Source: Vibrio mediterranei | GTDB taxonomy: Bacteria; Pseudomonadota; Gammaproteobacteria; Enterobacterales; Vibrionaceae | Reading direction: 5' to 3' | Length of the DNA: 64,000 bases | NCBI RefSeq assembly: GCF_900088415.1 | Contig: NZ_FLLQ01000002.1 | Coordinates: forward strand, 558,001-622,000 | Translations under genes and position numbers: made by a program | The notes under the pieces: model-generated | Database searches by the model: none | The model's input: the letters and a program-made list of their open reading frames with translations, nothing else | What the model was told of the DNA's origin: nothing | Part shown: positions 28,487 through 38,651 of the stretch, piece after piece | Numbering within the stretch: position 1 is the first letter of the stretch | Layout: every line of letters starts with the position of its first letter

Positions 28487-28930
28487 TTAACGAGCAGAGC
28501 GACGACGAGCGAAAAGCAGGTTAGAAAACTCATCCATCTGCTTTTGCTCAAGCTTTTGTTCTTGCAGTTGTTTCTCTTTGGCTTTTTTATCGATAAGCCA
28601 CTCATAAGACCGACGTTGTTTACGAGTGTTGTGCCAGTAATCTTGGCAATCTTCGACCTGTTGTTTGAAGTGACTTTCTGCGGATTTTTGCTTGGTTAAG
28701 GTCTCATCTAGCTGTGTCAAAAACCGATTGAGGTGACCATACTCACTCGCCGTTAGTCCTCCTTTGCCACGCTCTACAAGTTGATTACAGTAATCAAGGC
28801 GATACTGCTCAATTTGTCTTACTTGGTTGTAATAGTCTTCGAGCTCTGATCGTGCTTTGTTGAGGGCTAAGACCGCTTGTTGCTCGCTGTCTTTGGCTTG
28901 TTCTAGAAGAAAATCGAGAGCATTATCCAT
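28487..28930 (-). CDS. fliJ: FliJ, export stalk and chaperone-escort protein
   Basis: 147 residues, almost entirely a charged coiled-coil (EQAKDSEQQAVLALNKARSE, VEDCQDYWHNTRKQRR), ending in a basic RRRSAR tail. It is the central stalk of the FliI ATPase ring in known systems. Seven bases from fliI; last gene of the fliE-J unit. Confidence 0.94.
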   Translation of the reverse strand: MDNALDFLLEQAKDSEQQAVLALNKARSELEDYYNQVRQIEQYRLDYCNQLVERGKGGLTASEYGHLNRFLTQLDETLTKQKSAESHFKQQVEDCQDYWHNTRKQRRSYEWLIDKKAKEKQLQEQKLEQKQMDEFSNLLFARRRSAR

Positions 28931-28937
28931 AACCGAA

Positions 28938-30260
28938 TCAATTTACCTGCAACAGTTGTTTGAGCATACCCAAACACATATCGTATGGTACCGTTTCACG
29001 CATACTTTGTTGCAAATACTGGTCAAGCTTAGGTTTAAGCGTAAAGGCACTATCAATAGCAGGGTCGGTTCCCGGTTTGTAAGCACCTATGGAAACCAGA
29101 TCTTGATTTTTGCGACAAACCGATAGCACCTGCCTAACAGCTTTAGACATTAGTACATGCTGATCATCGGTGATTTGTGGCATAACACGACTCACCGATT
29201 TTTCTACATCAATGGCAGGATAGTGACCAGCATCTGCCATTTCACGAGACAGAACGATATGACCATCCAAAATCGCCCTCGCCGCATCAGCGATAGGATC
29301 TTGCAAGTCATCCCCTTCGGTAAGCACAGTGAAGAATGCAGTAATAGAGCCCTGATTCACATCACCGTTGCCCGCTCGCTCAACTAAAGCAGGGAGCTTG
29401 GCAAAGACCGACGGCGGATAACCTTTGGTTGCCGGTGGCTCACCTACTGAAAGCGCTATCTCACGCTGCGCCTGTGCAAAACGAGTTAATGAATCCATCA
29501 GAAGTAAGACATCGAGCCCTTGATCACGGAAATACTCGGCAATGGTTAAAGCAGTTTGACAGCCCTTCAGGCGCATAAGTGGTGACGCATCAGCTGGTGC
29601 TGCAACGACCACCGAACGCTCACGACCCGATGTCCCTAGAATCTCTTCGATAAATTCTTTAACTTCTCGGCCACGTTCACCAATCAGTCCCACCACAACC
29701 ACTTGTGCCGTCGTACCGCGAGTCATCATACCTAGCGTGACCGACTTACCAACACCTGAACCTGCAAAAAGACCAATACGCTGGCCTTTGCCAACGGTCA
29801 ATAAGCCATTAATGGCTTTAAGGCCAACATCAAGTGGTTCAGAGATGGGTTTACGCGCTAGCGGGTTGATAGGTTCAGCATTGAACGACGCGCGTTGGTC
29901 AGTATAGATCTCACCCAGTCCATCAAGCGGGTTTCCCACGCCATCAATCACTCGACCGAGTAGTTCCATTCCTACTGGAAGTCCAGCATCAGACGTCATT
30001 GGCGTTACCCGAGCGCCAGGAAGAACTCCGGTAATCTGTTCACTTGGCATTAGATACAAGTGTTCACCGGAGAAACCTACCACTTCGGCGTCCATTTCGC
30101 CGTGCATGGTTTCCACTTTACAGACACTACCAATGGGTGCTTTGCAACCGATGGCTTCGAGTGTTAATCCAACAACACGAACCAGTTTGCCAGAAGCAAT
30201 CGCGCGAGACTTATGCCCTTCAACTTTGTAATTGGCCAGTCGCTCGGCAAGTACTTGCAT
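28938..30260 (-). CDS. fliI: FliI, flagellar export ATPase
   Basis: 440 residues from ATG 30260, which overlaps the fliH stop as ATGA and has a GGGAGG ribosome site; the longer reading frame into fliH is rejected. Walker A GSGVGKS is at 167-173, with [22 protein letters not shown] Walker B ([20 protein letters not shown]) and the F1-beta-like catalytic core. It energises substrate unloading with FliH and FliJ. Confidence 0.97.
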   Translation of the reverse strand: MQVLAERLANYKVEGHKSRAIASGKLVRVVGLTLEAIGCKAPIGSVCKVETMHGEMDAEVVGFSGEHLYLMPSEQITGVLPGARVTPMTSDAGLPVGMELLGRVIDGVGNPLDGLGEIYTDQRASFNAEPINPLARKPISEPLDVGLKAINGLLTVGKGQRIGLFAGSGVGKSVTLGMMTRGTTAQVVVVGLIGERGREVKEFIEEILGTSGRERSVVVAAPADASPLMRLKGCQTALTIAEYFRDQGLDVLLLMDSLTRFAQAQREIALSVGEPPATKGYPPSVFAKLPALVERAGNGDVNQGSITAFFTVLTEGDDLQDPIADAARAILDGHIVLSREMADAGHYPAIDVEKSVSRVMPQITDDQHVLMSKAVRQVLSVCRKNQDLVSIGAYKPGTDPAIDSAFTLKPKLDQYLQQSMRETVPYDMCLGMLKQLLQVN

Positions 30261-31060
30261 CACTCGCCTCCCTGATGGCGATTGGTTCCACAAAAACTTT
30301 GTAATACGCTTTTCACACGCTCTTCGAGTTTGTAACTCACGCTCGATTCACCCGCTTCGATAAATACATCACCACGATTGAGAGACGGTTCAATAACAAG
30401 CGTCCAATTGCGAATATCAAGCTCTTCATCACCATAAGCGGCACGGATAATATCAACATCAGCCGGATGGAGTTTTAACGTAATTGCATGACCAACAATC
30501 GGTAACGCGTCGACCGATTGCTTGACGGTATCGAGAATGACTTGCGGATTGGTTTGTACCTCAACATGCACCACTTCCTTGGCCAACGCGAGCACCATGT
30601 CGACCAATTGCTTTTCAACTTGGTTGTTCATTAGCTCTAACGGTTGAGCAAATTGGTTCGCCATGTTTATGAAGACTTCAACCTGCTGCTTAATGTACTC
30701 TTCACCAGCGGCAACGCCTTCTGCTTTGCCTAACTCAAGTCCCTCGGCATGTCCTGCTTGAGTTCCCTCTTCCTTGCCTTTGTCGTAGCCTTGTTTAAAA
30801 CCGGCTTCTTGGCCTTGGAACAAGCCTTCTTGATAAGCACCCTGTTTGATCTGCTCAATCTGCTCTTCAGTGAGCATCAAAGGCTCTTCTTCAGCTGGTG
30901 CTTCTTCTAGAGGAGCCCAACTAGGATCGTAGTTAAGCGCGGTCTCTTTGGCATGTTGATTAGTTTGTGAGGTGTAATCTGGTAACCCCCAAGAATGAGC
31001 TGACTCTATGGTATTGTCTTCTGACGGACGCAAAAAGCCACGTTTTCTATCTCCAGACAT
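30260..31060 (-). CDS. fliH: FliH, regulator of the export ATPase
   Basis: 266 residues from ATG 31060 ([12 protein letters not shown]), preceded by GGGAAGG; the longer frame starts with TTG. The middle has GxxxG-type helix repeats ([20 protein letters not shown]) typical of FliH, and the C-terminal domain ([19 protein letters not shown]) matches the E-type stalk fold. It holds FliI at the C-ring. Fifty-five bases from fliG. Confidence 0.94.
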   Translation of the reverse strand: MSGDRKRGFLRPSEDNTIESAHSWGLPDYTSQTNQHAKETALNYDPSWAPLEEAPAEEEPLMLTEEQIEQIKQGAYQEGLFQGQEAGFKQGYDKGKEEGTQAGHAEGLELGKAEGVAAGEEYIKQQVEVFINMANQFAQPLELMNNQVEKQLVDMVLALAKEVVHVEVQTNPQVILDTVKQSVDALPIVGHAITLKLHPADVDIIRAAYGDEELDIRNWTLVIEPSLNRGDVFIEAGESSVSYKLEERVKSVLQSFCGTNRHQGGE

Positions 31061-31115
31061 CAAGCCTTCCCTTTTATTCTTAAGAAAGTTTTCCAAATGA
31101 ATATGTTATGAGTTT

Positions 31116-32168
31116 TTATAGGAACTCATCTGCGCCACCAGAAAGCATCAGCTCACCGTTGTCCGCCATTCGTCTAGCAATCGTGAGAATTTCTTTCTGT
31201 GCCGTTTCTACATCAGCAACACGCACAGGTGGCATCGCCTCAATATCTTCACGCATCATGTCAGCAGCACGTTTCGACATGTTATCGAAGATCTTCTCTT
31301 TAAGCGCATCATCGGCACCTTTAAGAGCACGTTGCAACACGTCTTGCGGTACATCTCTAAGCAGCTTTTGGATACCTTGGTCGTCCACTTCGATAAGGTT
31401 CTCGAATACAAACATAAGATCTTGAATCTGAGTCGCCATATCTTCGTCTTGGTCGCGAATTTGATCCATAAGAATCCCTTCGACGTTGTTGTCGAGGTAG
31501 TTCATGATCTCCGCAGCCGCCTTCAGGCCGCCAATTTTCGCGGCTTGAGCGCCTGCTTGGCCTGCGAACTGCTTCTCCATAATTTCGTTCAGTTCTGCTA
31601 AAGCAGACGGCTGAACTTCTTCCAAGTTCGCAATACGCATCATCAAATCAAGACGAACTCTCTCAGGGAACTGAGAAAGGATTTCTGCTGATTGATCAGC
31701 TTCCAAGTAAGAAAGTACGATAGTTTGAATTTGTGGGTGTTCGTTAACAATGATGCTGGCAACTTGACGCGGATCCATCCATTTCAGTGAATCCAAACCT
31801 TTGGAGCCAGTTCCCAGAAGGATTTGGTCCACAAGGTTGTTGGCTTTATCTTCACCTAATGCGGCTACCAAGGTATTGCGCATGAAGTCTTCGCTACCCA
31901 TACCAATATTGGTGTACTTCTGGATATCTTCTAAGAAGGCGCGGTGAACCGCCCCCACTTTGTCTTGGCTCAGATCGCTGGCTTTCGCCATCGCACTACC
32001 CACACGCTGAACTTGTTTAGGTTCAAGATGACGAATGATGCTGGCCGCATCGGATTCATTCAAACTGAGTAGCAAAATAGCCGCTTTTTCATCTCCGCCA
32101 ATGCTCGAAATGTCGACACTGGTTTCTGCAAGTTGGCCGCCATTTGCTGCCACGATCTCGTTTGCCAT
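31116..32168 (-). CDS. fliG: FliG, rotor switch protein
   Basis: 350 residues with the three FliG domains: N-terminal FliF-binding (AILLLSLNESDAASIIRHL), middle with the EHPQ motif (NEHPQIQTIVLSYL), and the C-terminal torque helix region (DQGIQKLLRDVPQDVLQRAL then KGADDALKEKIFDNMSKRAA) carrying charged residues that face the stator. The start overlaps the fliF stop by one base. Confidence 0.97.
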   Translation of the reverse strand: MANEIVAANGGQLAETSVDISSIGGDEKAAILLLSLNESDAASIIRHLEPKQVQRVGSAMAKASDLSQDKVGAVHRAFLEDIQKYTNIGMGSEDFMRNTLVAALGEDKANNLVDQILLGTGSKGLDSLKWMDPRQVASIIVNEHPQIQTIVLSYLEADQSAEILSQFPERVRLDLMMRIANLEEVQPSALAELNEIMEKQFAGQAGAQAAKIGGLKAAAEIMNYLDNNVEGILMDQIRDQDEDMATQIQDLMFVFENLIEVDDQGIQKLLRDVPQDVLQRALKGADDALKEKIFDNMSKRAADMMREDIEAMPPVRVADVETAQKEILTIARRMADNGELMLSGGADEFL

Positions 32169-33916
32169 TAGTTTTCAGCCATCCAATTTTTAACAACTTG
32201 TGCCGCGAGTTCCGGCTCATTCGCCACCAGAGCTCTTACTGCTTTGAGCACATCTTCGTCTTTGTGTAGGTTTGGTAGGTCAATACCGGTACTAAATTCG
32301 AACAACTCACTGCCGTCAATATCGGTACCAATCAAGCTGGTTTCGCCATCGGCGCCAAGCGGCAGACCATCCGGGCCATAAAGCTGGTCGTCTTCTTCCT
32401 GAGCGGCTGGGTTAAGCAGCTTCTTCATTGCTGGTCGAATTAGAACAAAGACCACGACGATGATCACCAAGGCACTCGCAAACCAGCGAATCCAATCATT
32501 GAAATTAGGGTGCTCCCAGATTGGTACATCCGGTAATAGATCGGCGGCAGGCTCTTCAAACGTCATACTCAAAACATTGAGTAAATCACCACGGTTTTCA
32601 TTAAAACCAACAGCACCGATAAGTACTTGTCGAATTGCCGCCAATTCACTCTCTGAACGCGGCTGGTAAGTGACCTCACCAGTATCTGGGTTCACGCTTG
32701 AACGGTTTTTGATTGCAACCGCTACGGTCTGGCGATTTACTACACCGCTTTGTTTGCGCTCGTGACTAATCGTGGTATCGAGTTCGAAGTTACGCGTCGC
32801 TTCTTTATGAACTGAACCTTGCCCCATGATCGAGCCATCTTTCATTTGCGCGACATCAGTAGGAATAGAGGCATCAGCGGGTGGCTGGTTACTAAGTGCA
32901 CCCGGCACACCAGCCACAACATTGCCGTTGTTGTAGTCTTCTAAGGTGTATTCACTTCGAGTTGCTGGCGTATTAGGGTCAAAGCGCTTACGCGTTTGCT
33001 CGACGGCGCTAAAGTCGAGTTCAATATCAACTTGAGCGGTGTAGTTACCTAAGCCAAGAATTGGAATCAATACCGAATCGATTTTTTCACGTAGCGCTTG
33101 CTCTTGATTTCGCTCTAACTCTTGCTCTTTTCGACGCGCCATAGAAGCTGCATCTTGAGAGCCTGAACTCAATAGGCGACCATGCTGATCAGTAACGGTA
33201 ATACGTGATGGCTTCATGCCCGGTACGGCGCTCGCTACCATATCCACAACAGAGTCAACTTCTTGCTGCCTTAATACAGCGCCTGTGGCTAGGGTGAGAA
33301 AGACTGAAGCGGATGCCTCTTGATTATGGCGAACAAAAACACTTTGTTTTGGCAGCGCCAGTAGCACGCGAGCGGTGCGCACTTGCTTCATCTGCTCGAT
33401 AGCTTTGCCTAGTTGCCTTTCGCGGCTTAGCTTAAGACGTTCTTGTTCAAGACGCTGAGAAACACCAAATCCCATATCCTGCATCAGGATATCGTCACCG
33501 GTATTTGATGCGCGGTTTATTCCTGCACGCACCATATCAAGTTTGAGGTTATTGTATTCACTCGCAGGAACACTCAGCGCATTACCTTCTAACTTGTATT
33601 GCACTTTCTTTTGGTCAAGATAATCAAGAACTGGAATAAGCTCTTCGGTCTCATATACGCCTAACGGGCGCATCTCTGGCTCTTTAACCCAGAAGAACAA
33701 CATCACGATGAGCGCCACACAAATAGAGATAGACAGAACTAGGACGATTTGTCTGAGAAGATCGAGATCGCCTACGGCTAAGTCAAACTTAGAGCTGCTT
33801 TTCTCGTTGATGTCTGGATTTTGACTTTCTGCGGCGATCTCTGAGCTCGTCACCATTGCGGTATCTGAGCCACTATCCATTAACGCTACGTCTGTCGATT
33901 GGTTTTCTTGAGCCAC
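32168..33916 (-). CDS. fliF: FliF, MS-ring protein
   Basis: 582 residues: N-terminal cytoplasmic tail, first membrane helix about 55-76, ring-building motifs in the periplasm (MGFGVSQRLEQERLKLSRER, LLALPKQSVFVRHNQEASAS), second membrane helix about 462-485 (WFASALVIIVVVFVLI) and a C-terminal FliG-binding tail (ELAAQVVKNWMAEN). Eighteen bases after fliE. Confidence 0.97.
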   Translation of the reverse strand: MAQENQSTDVALMDSGSDTAMVTSSEIAAESQNPDINEKSSSKFDLAVGDLDLLRQIVLVLSISICVALIVMLFFWVKEPEMRPLGVYETEELIPVLDYLDQKKVQYKLEGNALSVPASEYNNLKLDMVRAGINRASNTGDDILMQDMGFGVSQRLEQERLKLSRERQLGKAIEQMKQVRTARVLLALPKQSVFVRHNQEASASVFLTLATGAVLRQQEVDSVVDMVASAVPGMKPSRITVTDQHGRLLSSGSQDAASMARRKEQELERNQEQALREKIDSVLIPILGLGNYTAQVDIELDFSAVEQTRKRFDPNTPATRSEYTLEDYNNGNVVAGVPGALSNQPPADASIPTDVAQMKDGSIMGQGSVHKEATRNFELDTTISHERKQSGVVNRQTVAVAIKNRSSVNPDTGEVTYQPRSESELAAIRQVLIGAVGFNENRGDLLNVLSMTFEEPAADLLPDVPIWEHPNFNDWIRWFASALVIIVVVFVLIRPAMKKLLNPAAQEEDDQLYGPDGLPLGADGETSLIGTDIDGSELFEFSTGIDLPNLHKDEDVLKAVRALVANEPELAAQVVKNWMAEN

Positions 33917-33934
33917 TACTTTTTACTACCTAGA

Positions 33935-34246
33935 TTAAACGGGCATATTCATGAGTTCTTTATAGGCTTCTACAAGCTTATTTCTCACTTGAATGGTTGC
34001 TTCAAAGGCGACGCTAGACTTGTTTCGAGCGATCATGACATCAGAAAGAGAGACATCAGCGTCCCCTCGGTCAAAACGCATTTGCAGATCACCAGATGAT
34101 TTTTGAAGACCATTCACGTTGTTCACCGCTTGAGAAAGCATGTCGCCAAAGTTAGCACCAACCTGATGGGCGTTTGCTGCAGGCTTAGAGTTGGCCGCTT
34201 CCAACATCATGGTCTGCATTTCATTGTGTAATCCGTCTACTTTCAT
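33935..34246 (-). CDS. fliE: FliE, MS-ring to rod junction protein
   Basis: 103 residues ending in the helical FliE domain (DVSLSDVMIARNKSSVAFEA, VRNKLVEAYKELMNMPV). It connects the MS-ring to the rod. First gene of the fliEFGHIJ operon, about 65 bp downstream of a sigma-54-type promoter. Confidence 0.96.
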   Translation of the reverse strand: MKVDGLHNEMQTMMLEAANSKPAANAHQVGANFGDMLSQAVNNVNGLQKSSGDLQMRFDRGDADVSLSDVMIARNKSSVAFEATIQVRNKLVEAYKELMNMPV

Positions 34247-34311
34247 GCTTTATCAATCGCCGTCAATCTTTTGACAGTGTCCTTACAATATCTTGATTCT
34301 TTCCTGAAAAT

Positions 34312-34327
34312 TGCAAAAATTATGCCA
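34312..34327 (-). promoter_or_regulatory. Sigma-54 promoter of fliE operon
   Basis: TGGCATAATTTTTGCA on the minus strand is a near-consensus sigma-54 site with the GG/GC 10-base spacing, about 65 bp upstream of fliE and directly after the flrC terminator hairpin. Expected activator: FlrC. Confidence 0.85.
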
Positions 34328-34336
34328 TGGTTTAAA

Positions 34337-34369
34337 CCTAAAGTGTTAGCTCTAAACCAACACTTTAGG
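34337..34369 (-). terminator. Hairpin after flrC
   Basis: A perfect 11-bp inverted repeat (CCTAAAGTGTT / AACACTTTAGG) with an 11-base loop begins eight bases past the flrC stop. Only a short TTTAAA tract follows, so termination strength is uncertain. It abuts the fliE sigma-54 promoter. Confidence 0.5.
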
Positions 34370-34376
34370 ACACATC

Positions 34377-35792
34377 TTAGCTCGGGATCTCAATACCAGC
34401 ATCGCGCATCTTCGCTAACTTATAGCGCAAGGTTCGTGGGCTAATACCAAGTTTCTCCGCCATTTCTTTGCGGCGACCTTCGCACTCTTTGAGCGTCTCC
34501 AAAATAATTGAAAACTCTTGGTCACGAAGTTCACCGCCCAAGCCTTCGCTCGATGCTGCGCTGCGACCCATCACGTCACTTGAAACCTGAGCAACAGGAG
34601 CGATCTCCGGTGCAACTTGCTCAGGGCTCGACACCACTTGTTGTAAGCTCGATGCATCTTGCCAGTCCACACCTTCTAATAGAATGTGCTCAGCACAAAT
34701 GGTCGACTCGTCACATAAGATCAAAGCGCGTTGCACCACATTATCTAGCTCACGAACGTTACCCGGCCATGGGTAACTCATGAGTTTTGCTAACGCTGGT
34801 TGACCAAATTCTGGCACTGGCATTCCCAATTTCTTACAGTGGCGCTCGGTTAGATGACGGGCTAAAGGCGCAATATCTCCAGGACGATCACAAAGAGCAG
34901 GCCACGCAATTGGGAACACATTTAAGCGATAATATAGGTCTTCACGGAAGTTACCTTCCTGAACATATTGTTTAAGATCACGGTTACTGGTCGCCAATAC
35001 TCGAACGTCTAACGCAATGCTTTTACGACTACCTAACCGCTCTACCTCACGCTCTTGTAGTACACGAAGTAATTTAGCTTGAAGGTTTAAGTCCATTTCA
35101 CTGATCTCATCAAGCAAAATGGTGCCACCTTGGGCTTGTTCAAACTTCCCCGGACAAGCTTGAATAGCGCCGGTAAACGCCCCTTTCTCATAGCCAAATA
35201 GGGTTGCTTCTAACATGTTGTCTGGAATCGCCGCACAGTTGATTGCGACAAAAGGACCGTCCGCACGTAGCGATTTGTTATGGATATAGCGTGACATGAC
35301 CTCTTTACCTGAGCCACTCGGCCCCAGCACCATGACACTGGCGTCAGTCTTGGCAACTTTTTCAGCCAAAGTAAGCAGTTGAATACTCTTAGCATCCGCA
35401 ACAATCGCATCACCATTGTCATCTGACTTCACTGGCGCATAACGACTGACCATATTCAACAACACTTCCGGCGCAAAAGGTTTCGCCATGTAATCAATCG
35501 CACCTTCCTTCATGGCCGCGACGGCATCTTCAATGTTGGCATAAGCTGTCATTAACAACACAGGCAAATTGGGCCAATGCTGCTTAATGTTTCGCAGGAG
35601 TGCTAAACCGCCCATCCCCGCCATCTGCACATCGGAAACAACAATATCTACCGGCTGAGTTTTGAGTTTCACTAGGGCATCTTCAGCGCAATCGGCTTCT
35701 ACCCACTCGTAACCTGCAAGGGCCAATGTATCGACGAGAGCTTCGCGAAGACCTTCATCATCCTCTACGATAAGTACTTTGCTTTGAGCCAT
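34377..35792 (-). CDS. flrC: FlrC, sigma-54 response regulator of class III flagellar genes
   Basis: 471 residues: receiver domain with phospho-acceptor D54, AAA+ domain with GPSGSGKE and the sigma-54-contacting GAFTGA loop (in [11 protein letters not shown]), and a C-terminal Fis-type helix-turn-helix (MAEKLGISPRTLRYKLAKM). It is phosphorylated by FlrB and activates basal body, hook and core flagellin promoters. One-base overlap with flrB. Confidence 0.96.
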   Translation of the reverse strand: MAQSKVLIVEDDEGLREALVDTLALAGYEWVEADCAEDALVKLKTQPVDIVVSDVQMAGMGGLALLRNIKQHWPNLPVLLMTAYANIEDAVAAMKEGAIDYMAKPFAPEVLLNMVSRYAPVKSDDNGDAIVADAKSIQLLTLAEKVAKTDASVMVLGPSGSGKEVMSRYIHNKSLRADGPFVAINCAAIPDNMLEATLFGYEKGAFTGAIQACPGKFEQAQGGTILLDEISEMDLNLQAKLLRVLQEREVERLGSRKSIALDVRVLATSNRDLKQYVQEGNFREDLYYRLNVFPIAWPALCDRPGDIAPLARHLTERHCKKLGMPVPEFGQPALAKLMSYPWPGNVRELDNVVQRALILCDESTICAEHILLEGVDWQDASSLQQVVSSPEQVAPEIAPVAQVSSDVMGRSAASSEGLGGELRDQEFSIILETLKECEGRRKEMAEKLGISPRTLRYKLAKMRDAGIEIPS

Positions 35793-36865
35793 CAGCTTAT
35801 TCCTTCATTTGTTACTTCTTGAGATGACGTTGCCAATGGCAAACACATGGTAAAACATGCGCCATCATCCTCTTCTGATATCAATTCAAGCCGTCCTTCA
35901 TGAGCACGGCAAACCATTTGCACTACCGCAAGACCAAGGCCCGTGCCTTGTGAGCGAGTAGTGAAAAACGGTTCCATTATTTTCTGTTGCAGTTCAGCAG
36001 GCACGCCTGGCCCGCTATCTTGGACAGAGATTTTTAATTCGTTATTAACTGGACGGAAAAACACATCCAATTGCGACCCTTTACCAGCAATTTGCACGGC
36101 ATTAAGTACAAGGTTACTCAAGGCAGAGGCAACCGCATTAACATTACCCAGCAGCGCTACTTCATCTTGCTCTACTTCTAAGCAATAATCGATGTTGTTG
36201 CTTTTTAGTGTGGTCTCGACCATCGGCTGATACTCATCCACCAGCTGTTTTAAGGTAAATGGCTTTATGACCTTATTGTCGCCCCCCTTTGCAAACAACA
36301 GCATGTCATTGACCTGCTTCTCAAGATCATGAAGTCTGTCGACCAATTTGATTTGAAAGCGTTCACGAGTAGGTTGTGGAAGGTTAGGCGCACCAAGGTT
36401 AGAGGCATACAACATAGCACTGGATAACGGCGTGCGAACTTGATGAGCGAGTGAAGCAACCATTCTTCCCAAAGATGATAAGCGCTGTAAATCGCTGACT
36501 CTTGATTGCAGCAAGCGCGTTTCAGTGAGGTCAGTAATGAGAATCAACTGTCCAGTTGAGGAAGCGGAAATAGCCAATCGAACCTTGCGACCATTGCGCA
36601 AAGAGACCTCATGACCATCATCTTCTTTGGGGTCAAAGACCACTTGAATCAGATGAAACCATTTTTGGCCAACAAGGGGAATATCGAGAATACGGTGCGC
36701 TTCTGGGTTCGCTTCCCTGACCACACCTTGTGTATCCAACAAAATGACACCTGCAGGCATCGCTTCTATAACCTGCTGATATCGTTCTACTTGCGATTCC
36801 AAGGAATCTAAGTGTGAGCTTGATTGCTCATCTTGTTGTGATTCGCCCGTTGCCAACTGATCCAT
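35792..36865 (-). CDS. flrB: FlrB, cytoplasmic histidine kinase for FlrC
   Basis: 357 residues with no membrane helix. A coiled-coil and PAS-like domain (AMPAGVILLDTQGVVREANP) is followed by the HisKA helix with H141 (ASLAHQVRTPLSSA) and an ATPase domain (NLVLNAVQIAGKG, VQDSGPGVP, GTGLGLAVVQ). Its signal is thought to be basal body or export assembly state. The sigma-54-type promoter at 36934-36949 precedes it. Confidence 0.95.
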   Translation of the reverse strand: MDQLATGESQQDEQSSSHLDSLESQVERYQQVIEAMPAGVILLDTQGVVREANPEAHRILDIPLVGQKWFHLIQVVFDPKEDDGHEVSLRNGRKVRLAISASSTGQLILITDLTETRLLQSRVSDLQRLSSLGRMVASLAHQVRTPLSSAMLYASNLGAPNLPQPTRERFQIKLVDRLHDLEKQVNDMLLFAKGGDNKVIKPFTLKQLVDEYQPMVETTLKSNNIDYCLEVEQDEVALLGNVNAVASALSNLVLNAVQIAGKGSQLDVFFRPVNNELKISVQDSGPGVPAELQQKIMEPFFTTRSQGTGLGLAVVQMVCRAHEGRLELISEEDDGACFTMCLPLATSSQEVTNEGIS

Positions 36866-36916
36866 TTACGAGATGTTCCTTCTCAATACGACTCGCAGAA
36901 ATACGTAGTCCATAAA

Positions 36917-36960
36917 AGACTTAAGCCCGAAAATGCAAAAAGCATGCCGGGCTTAAGTCT
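36917..36960 (-). terminator. flrA terminator hairpin enclosing the flrBC promoter
   Basis: A perfect 13-bp inverted repeat (AGACTTAAGCCCG at 36917-36929 and its complement at 36948-36960) with an 18-base loop, followed by TTTT in the minus direction. It lies 83 bases past the flrA stop. The loop contains most of the flrB sigma-54 site. Confidence 0.7.
36934..36949 (-). promoter_or_regulatory. Sigma-54 promoter of flrBC
   Basis: CGGCATGCTTTTTGCA on the minus strand has GG and GC 10 bases apart and TTGCA. The predicted start site, about 12 bases further, falls in the 3' arm of the flrA terminator. In Vibrio flrBC is FlrA- and sigma-54-dependent. Confidence 0.8.
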
Positions 36961-37043
36961 ATATATTTCAACAAGTTAATCGCGTCAATAAATTGTCATA
37001 GCAAATTTAGTGTGACTTAAATCACATCACAAACAGCTCCAAT

Positions 37044-38504
37044 CTAGCGGTGTAAGTTATACTTACGCATTTTTTCAACAAGGGTGGTACGACGCATACC
37101 GAGCATATCAGCAGCACGAGCAACGATGCCTTCTTGAGCATCCAAAGCTTGGCTAATCATGTTCACTTCGAGGTCGGCCAACATTTCTTTCAGGTTGACA
37201 CCTTCAGGTGGTAGCGATTGAGGTGCGTTGTGGCTTTCCAGTTCAGGCTCTTCAAAAGTAAAGTTTTCCGCAAATATACTATCGAGCGCATCACGCTCTT
37301 GTTCTTCAATCGTCTTGAACGCATTCATTTCTGGCTGGAATTCTGGGATATCACTATAGCGGTATTTAACCGGAAGATGATTCACATCCACCAAGCTATT
37401 TGGATACAAGATCACCATACGTTCAACGAGGTTGGCAAGTTCACGAACGTTACCTGGCCAATCATGTTCCATTAACGAATTAACGGAACGTGGGGCGAAA
37501 CAGATAGGTTGTCCACCTTCTGCTTCCATTCGTGCTAGCAGCTCTTGCAACAACAGAGGGATGTCTTCTTTGCGCTCTCGAAGCGATGGCATTTCAATTG
37601 GGAAAACATTTAAGCGATAGAACAAGTCTTCGCGGAAGTCACCCTGTTGGATCATACTTTCAAGATCGCGGTGCGTTGCGGCCACAATGCGAACATTGGC
37701 TTTAATCACGCTACTGCCACCAACGCGTTCAAACACGCGCTCTTGCAATACGCGCAGTAACTTGACCTGCATCGGCATTGGCATATCACCAATTTCGTCA
37801 AGGAATAAGGTACCGCCATCGGCAAGCTCAAAACGTCCTTTGCGAGAAGTAATCGCCCCCGTAAAGGCGCCTTTCTCATGACCAAACAACTCACTTTCTA
37901 GCAAGTCCGGTGGAATCGCTCCGCAGTTCACTGGAACAAACGGCCCACTACGACGAGTTGAATGGTAGTGAATATTGCGAGCAACAACTTCCTTACCCGT
38001 GCCCGACTCGCCCAGAATCAACACGTTCGCTTCTGAACCAGAGACCTGTTCAATCAGATGACGAACTTCCTGTATGCCAGGACTTTGTCCAACTAAGCTA
38101 CGAAATAACGTATTTTTACGAAGATTCGACGGAACCTGAACACCCTTACGCCCCAAAAACTCGCGACAATGACGCAGCGCATCACTTAGCTGCGGGTAGT
38201 TGAGAGGGAGCTCTAACTCACCAACAAAGTTGGAAAGTGGCTCAACTGCGCCGGTAAATTCACTCGTAACCAGTAAAGGAACATGATTAGACAGCGAAAG
38301 CTGCGATAACAAGACTTGAGATAGATTTGGGCTTTCCAAAGCACCTACGATGCAACCCGACCACGTCTGGGACCAATCGATTTGGTTTATGTCTGTAGAT
38401 GGAATCGCCACACAATGCTCACCAACAAACTCCAAAATGGTGTTTAGATTAGTGCGAATTTGCGGATCATCAGCAATAACAAGAAGTTTAGCTAAGCCTT
38501 GCAT
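37044..38504 (-). CDS. flrA: FlrA, master sigma-54 activator of the polar flagellum
   Basis: 486 residues: an N-terminal FleQ-type receiver-like domain (1-120) where the phospho-acceptor pattern is degenerate, AAA+ domain with GESGTGKE (165-172) and GAFTGA (212-217), and a Fis-type helix-turn-helix ([20 protein letters not shown]). It activates flhA and flrBC, and c-di-GMP inhibits it in known Vibrio. It has its own upstream gap of 236 bp without a sigma-54-type site. Confidence 0.96.
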   Translation of the reverse strand: MQGLAKLLVIADDPQIRTNLNTILEFVGEHCVAIPSTDINQIDWSQTWSGCIVGALESPNLSQVLLSQLSLSNHVPLLVTSEFTGAVEPLSNFVGELELPLNYPQLSDALRHCREFLGRKGVQVPSNLRKNTLFRSLVGQSPGIQEVRHLIEQVSGSEANVLILGESGTGKEVVARNIHYHSTRRSGPFVPVNCGAIPPDLLESELFGHEKGAFTGAITSRKGRFELADGGTLFLDEIGDMPMPMQVKLLRVLQERVFERVGGSSVIKANVRIVAATHRDLESMIQQGDFREDLFYRLNVFPIEMPSLRERKEDIPLLLQELLARMEAEGGQPICFAPRSVNSLMEHDWPGNVRELANLVERMVILYPNSLVDVNHLPVKYRYSDIPEFQPEMNAFKTIEEQERDALDSIFAENFTFEEPELESHNAPQSLPPEGVNLKEMLADLEVNMISQALDAQEGIVARAADMLGMRRTTLVEKMRKYNLHR

Positions 38505-38544
38505 GAGTCAGGAATTATGCCTTGATCAAAACCAACCACAGTGG

Positions 38545-38572
38545 CGTCAATTTTTTGTCATTCGTCAATTTT
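38545..38572. repeat. Direct repeat in the flrA upstream region
   Basis: CGTCAATTTT occurs at 38545-38554 and again at 38563-38572 (18 bases start to start). An inverted AATTGAC lies near 38610. This is 40-110 bp upstream of flrA and could be an operator; the regulator is unknown. Confidence 0.45.
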
Positions 38573-38651
38573 ACGCCGAGCTAACAAAAGCCAAAAAACA
38601 CCTTATAAAATTGACAAGCAATTTATAAAACAAGTGGTTAGATATAAAAAA

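Noticed and set aside
28363..28605. 80-residue minus-strand frame across fliJ end and fliK start
   Set aside because: It lies mostly in fliJ in another frame, overlaps the fliK promoter, and has no family signature.
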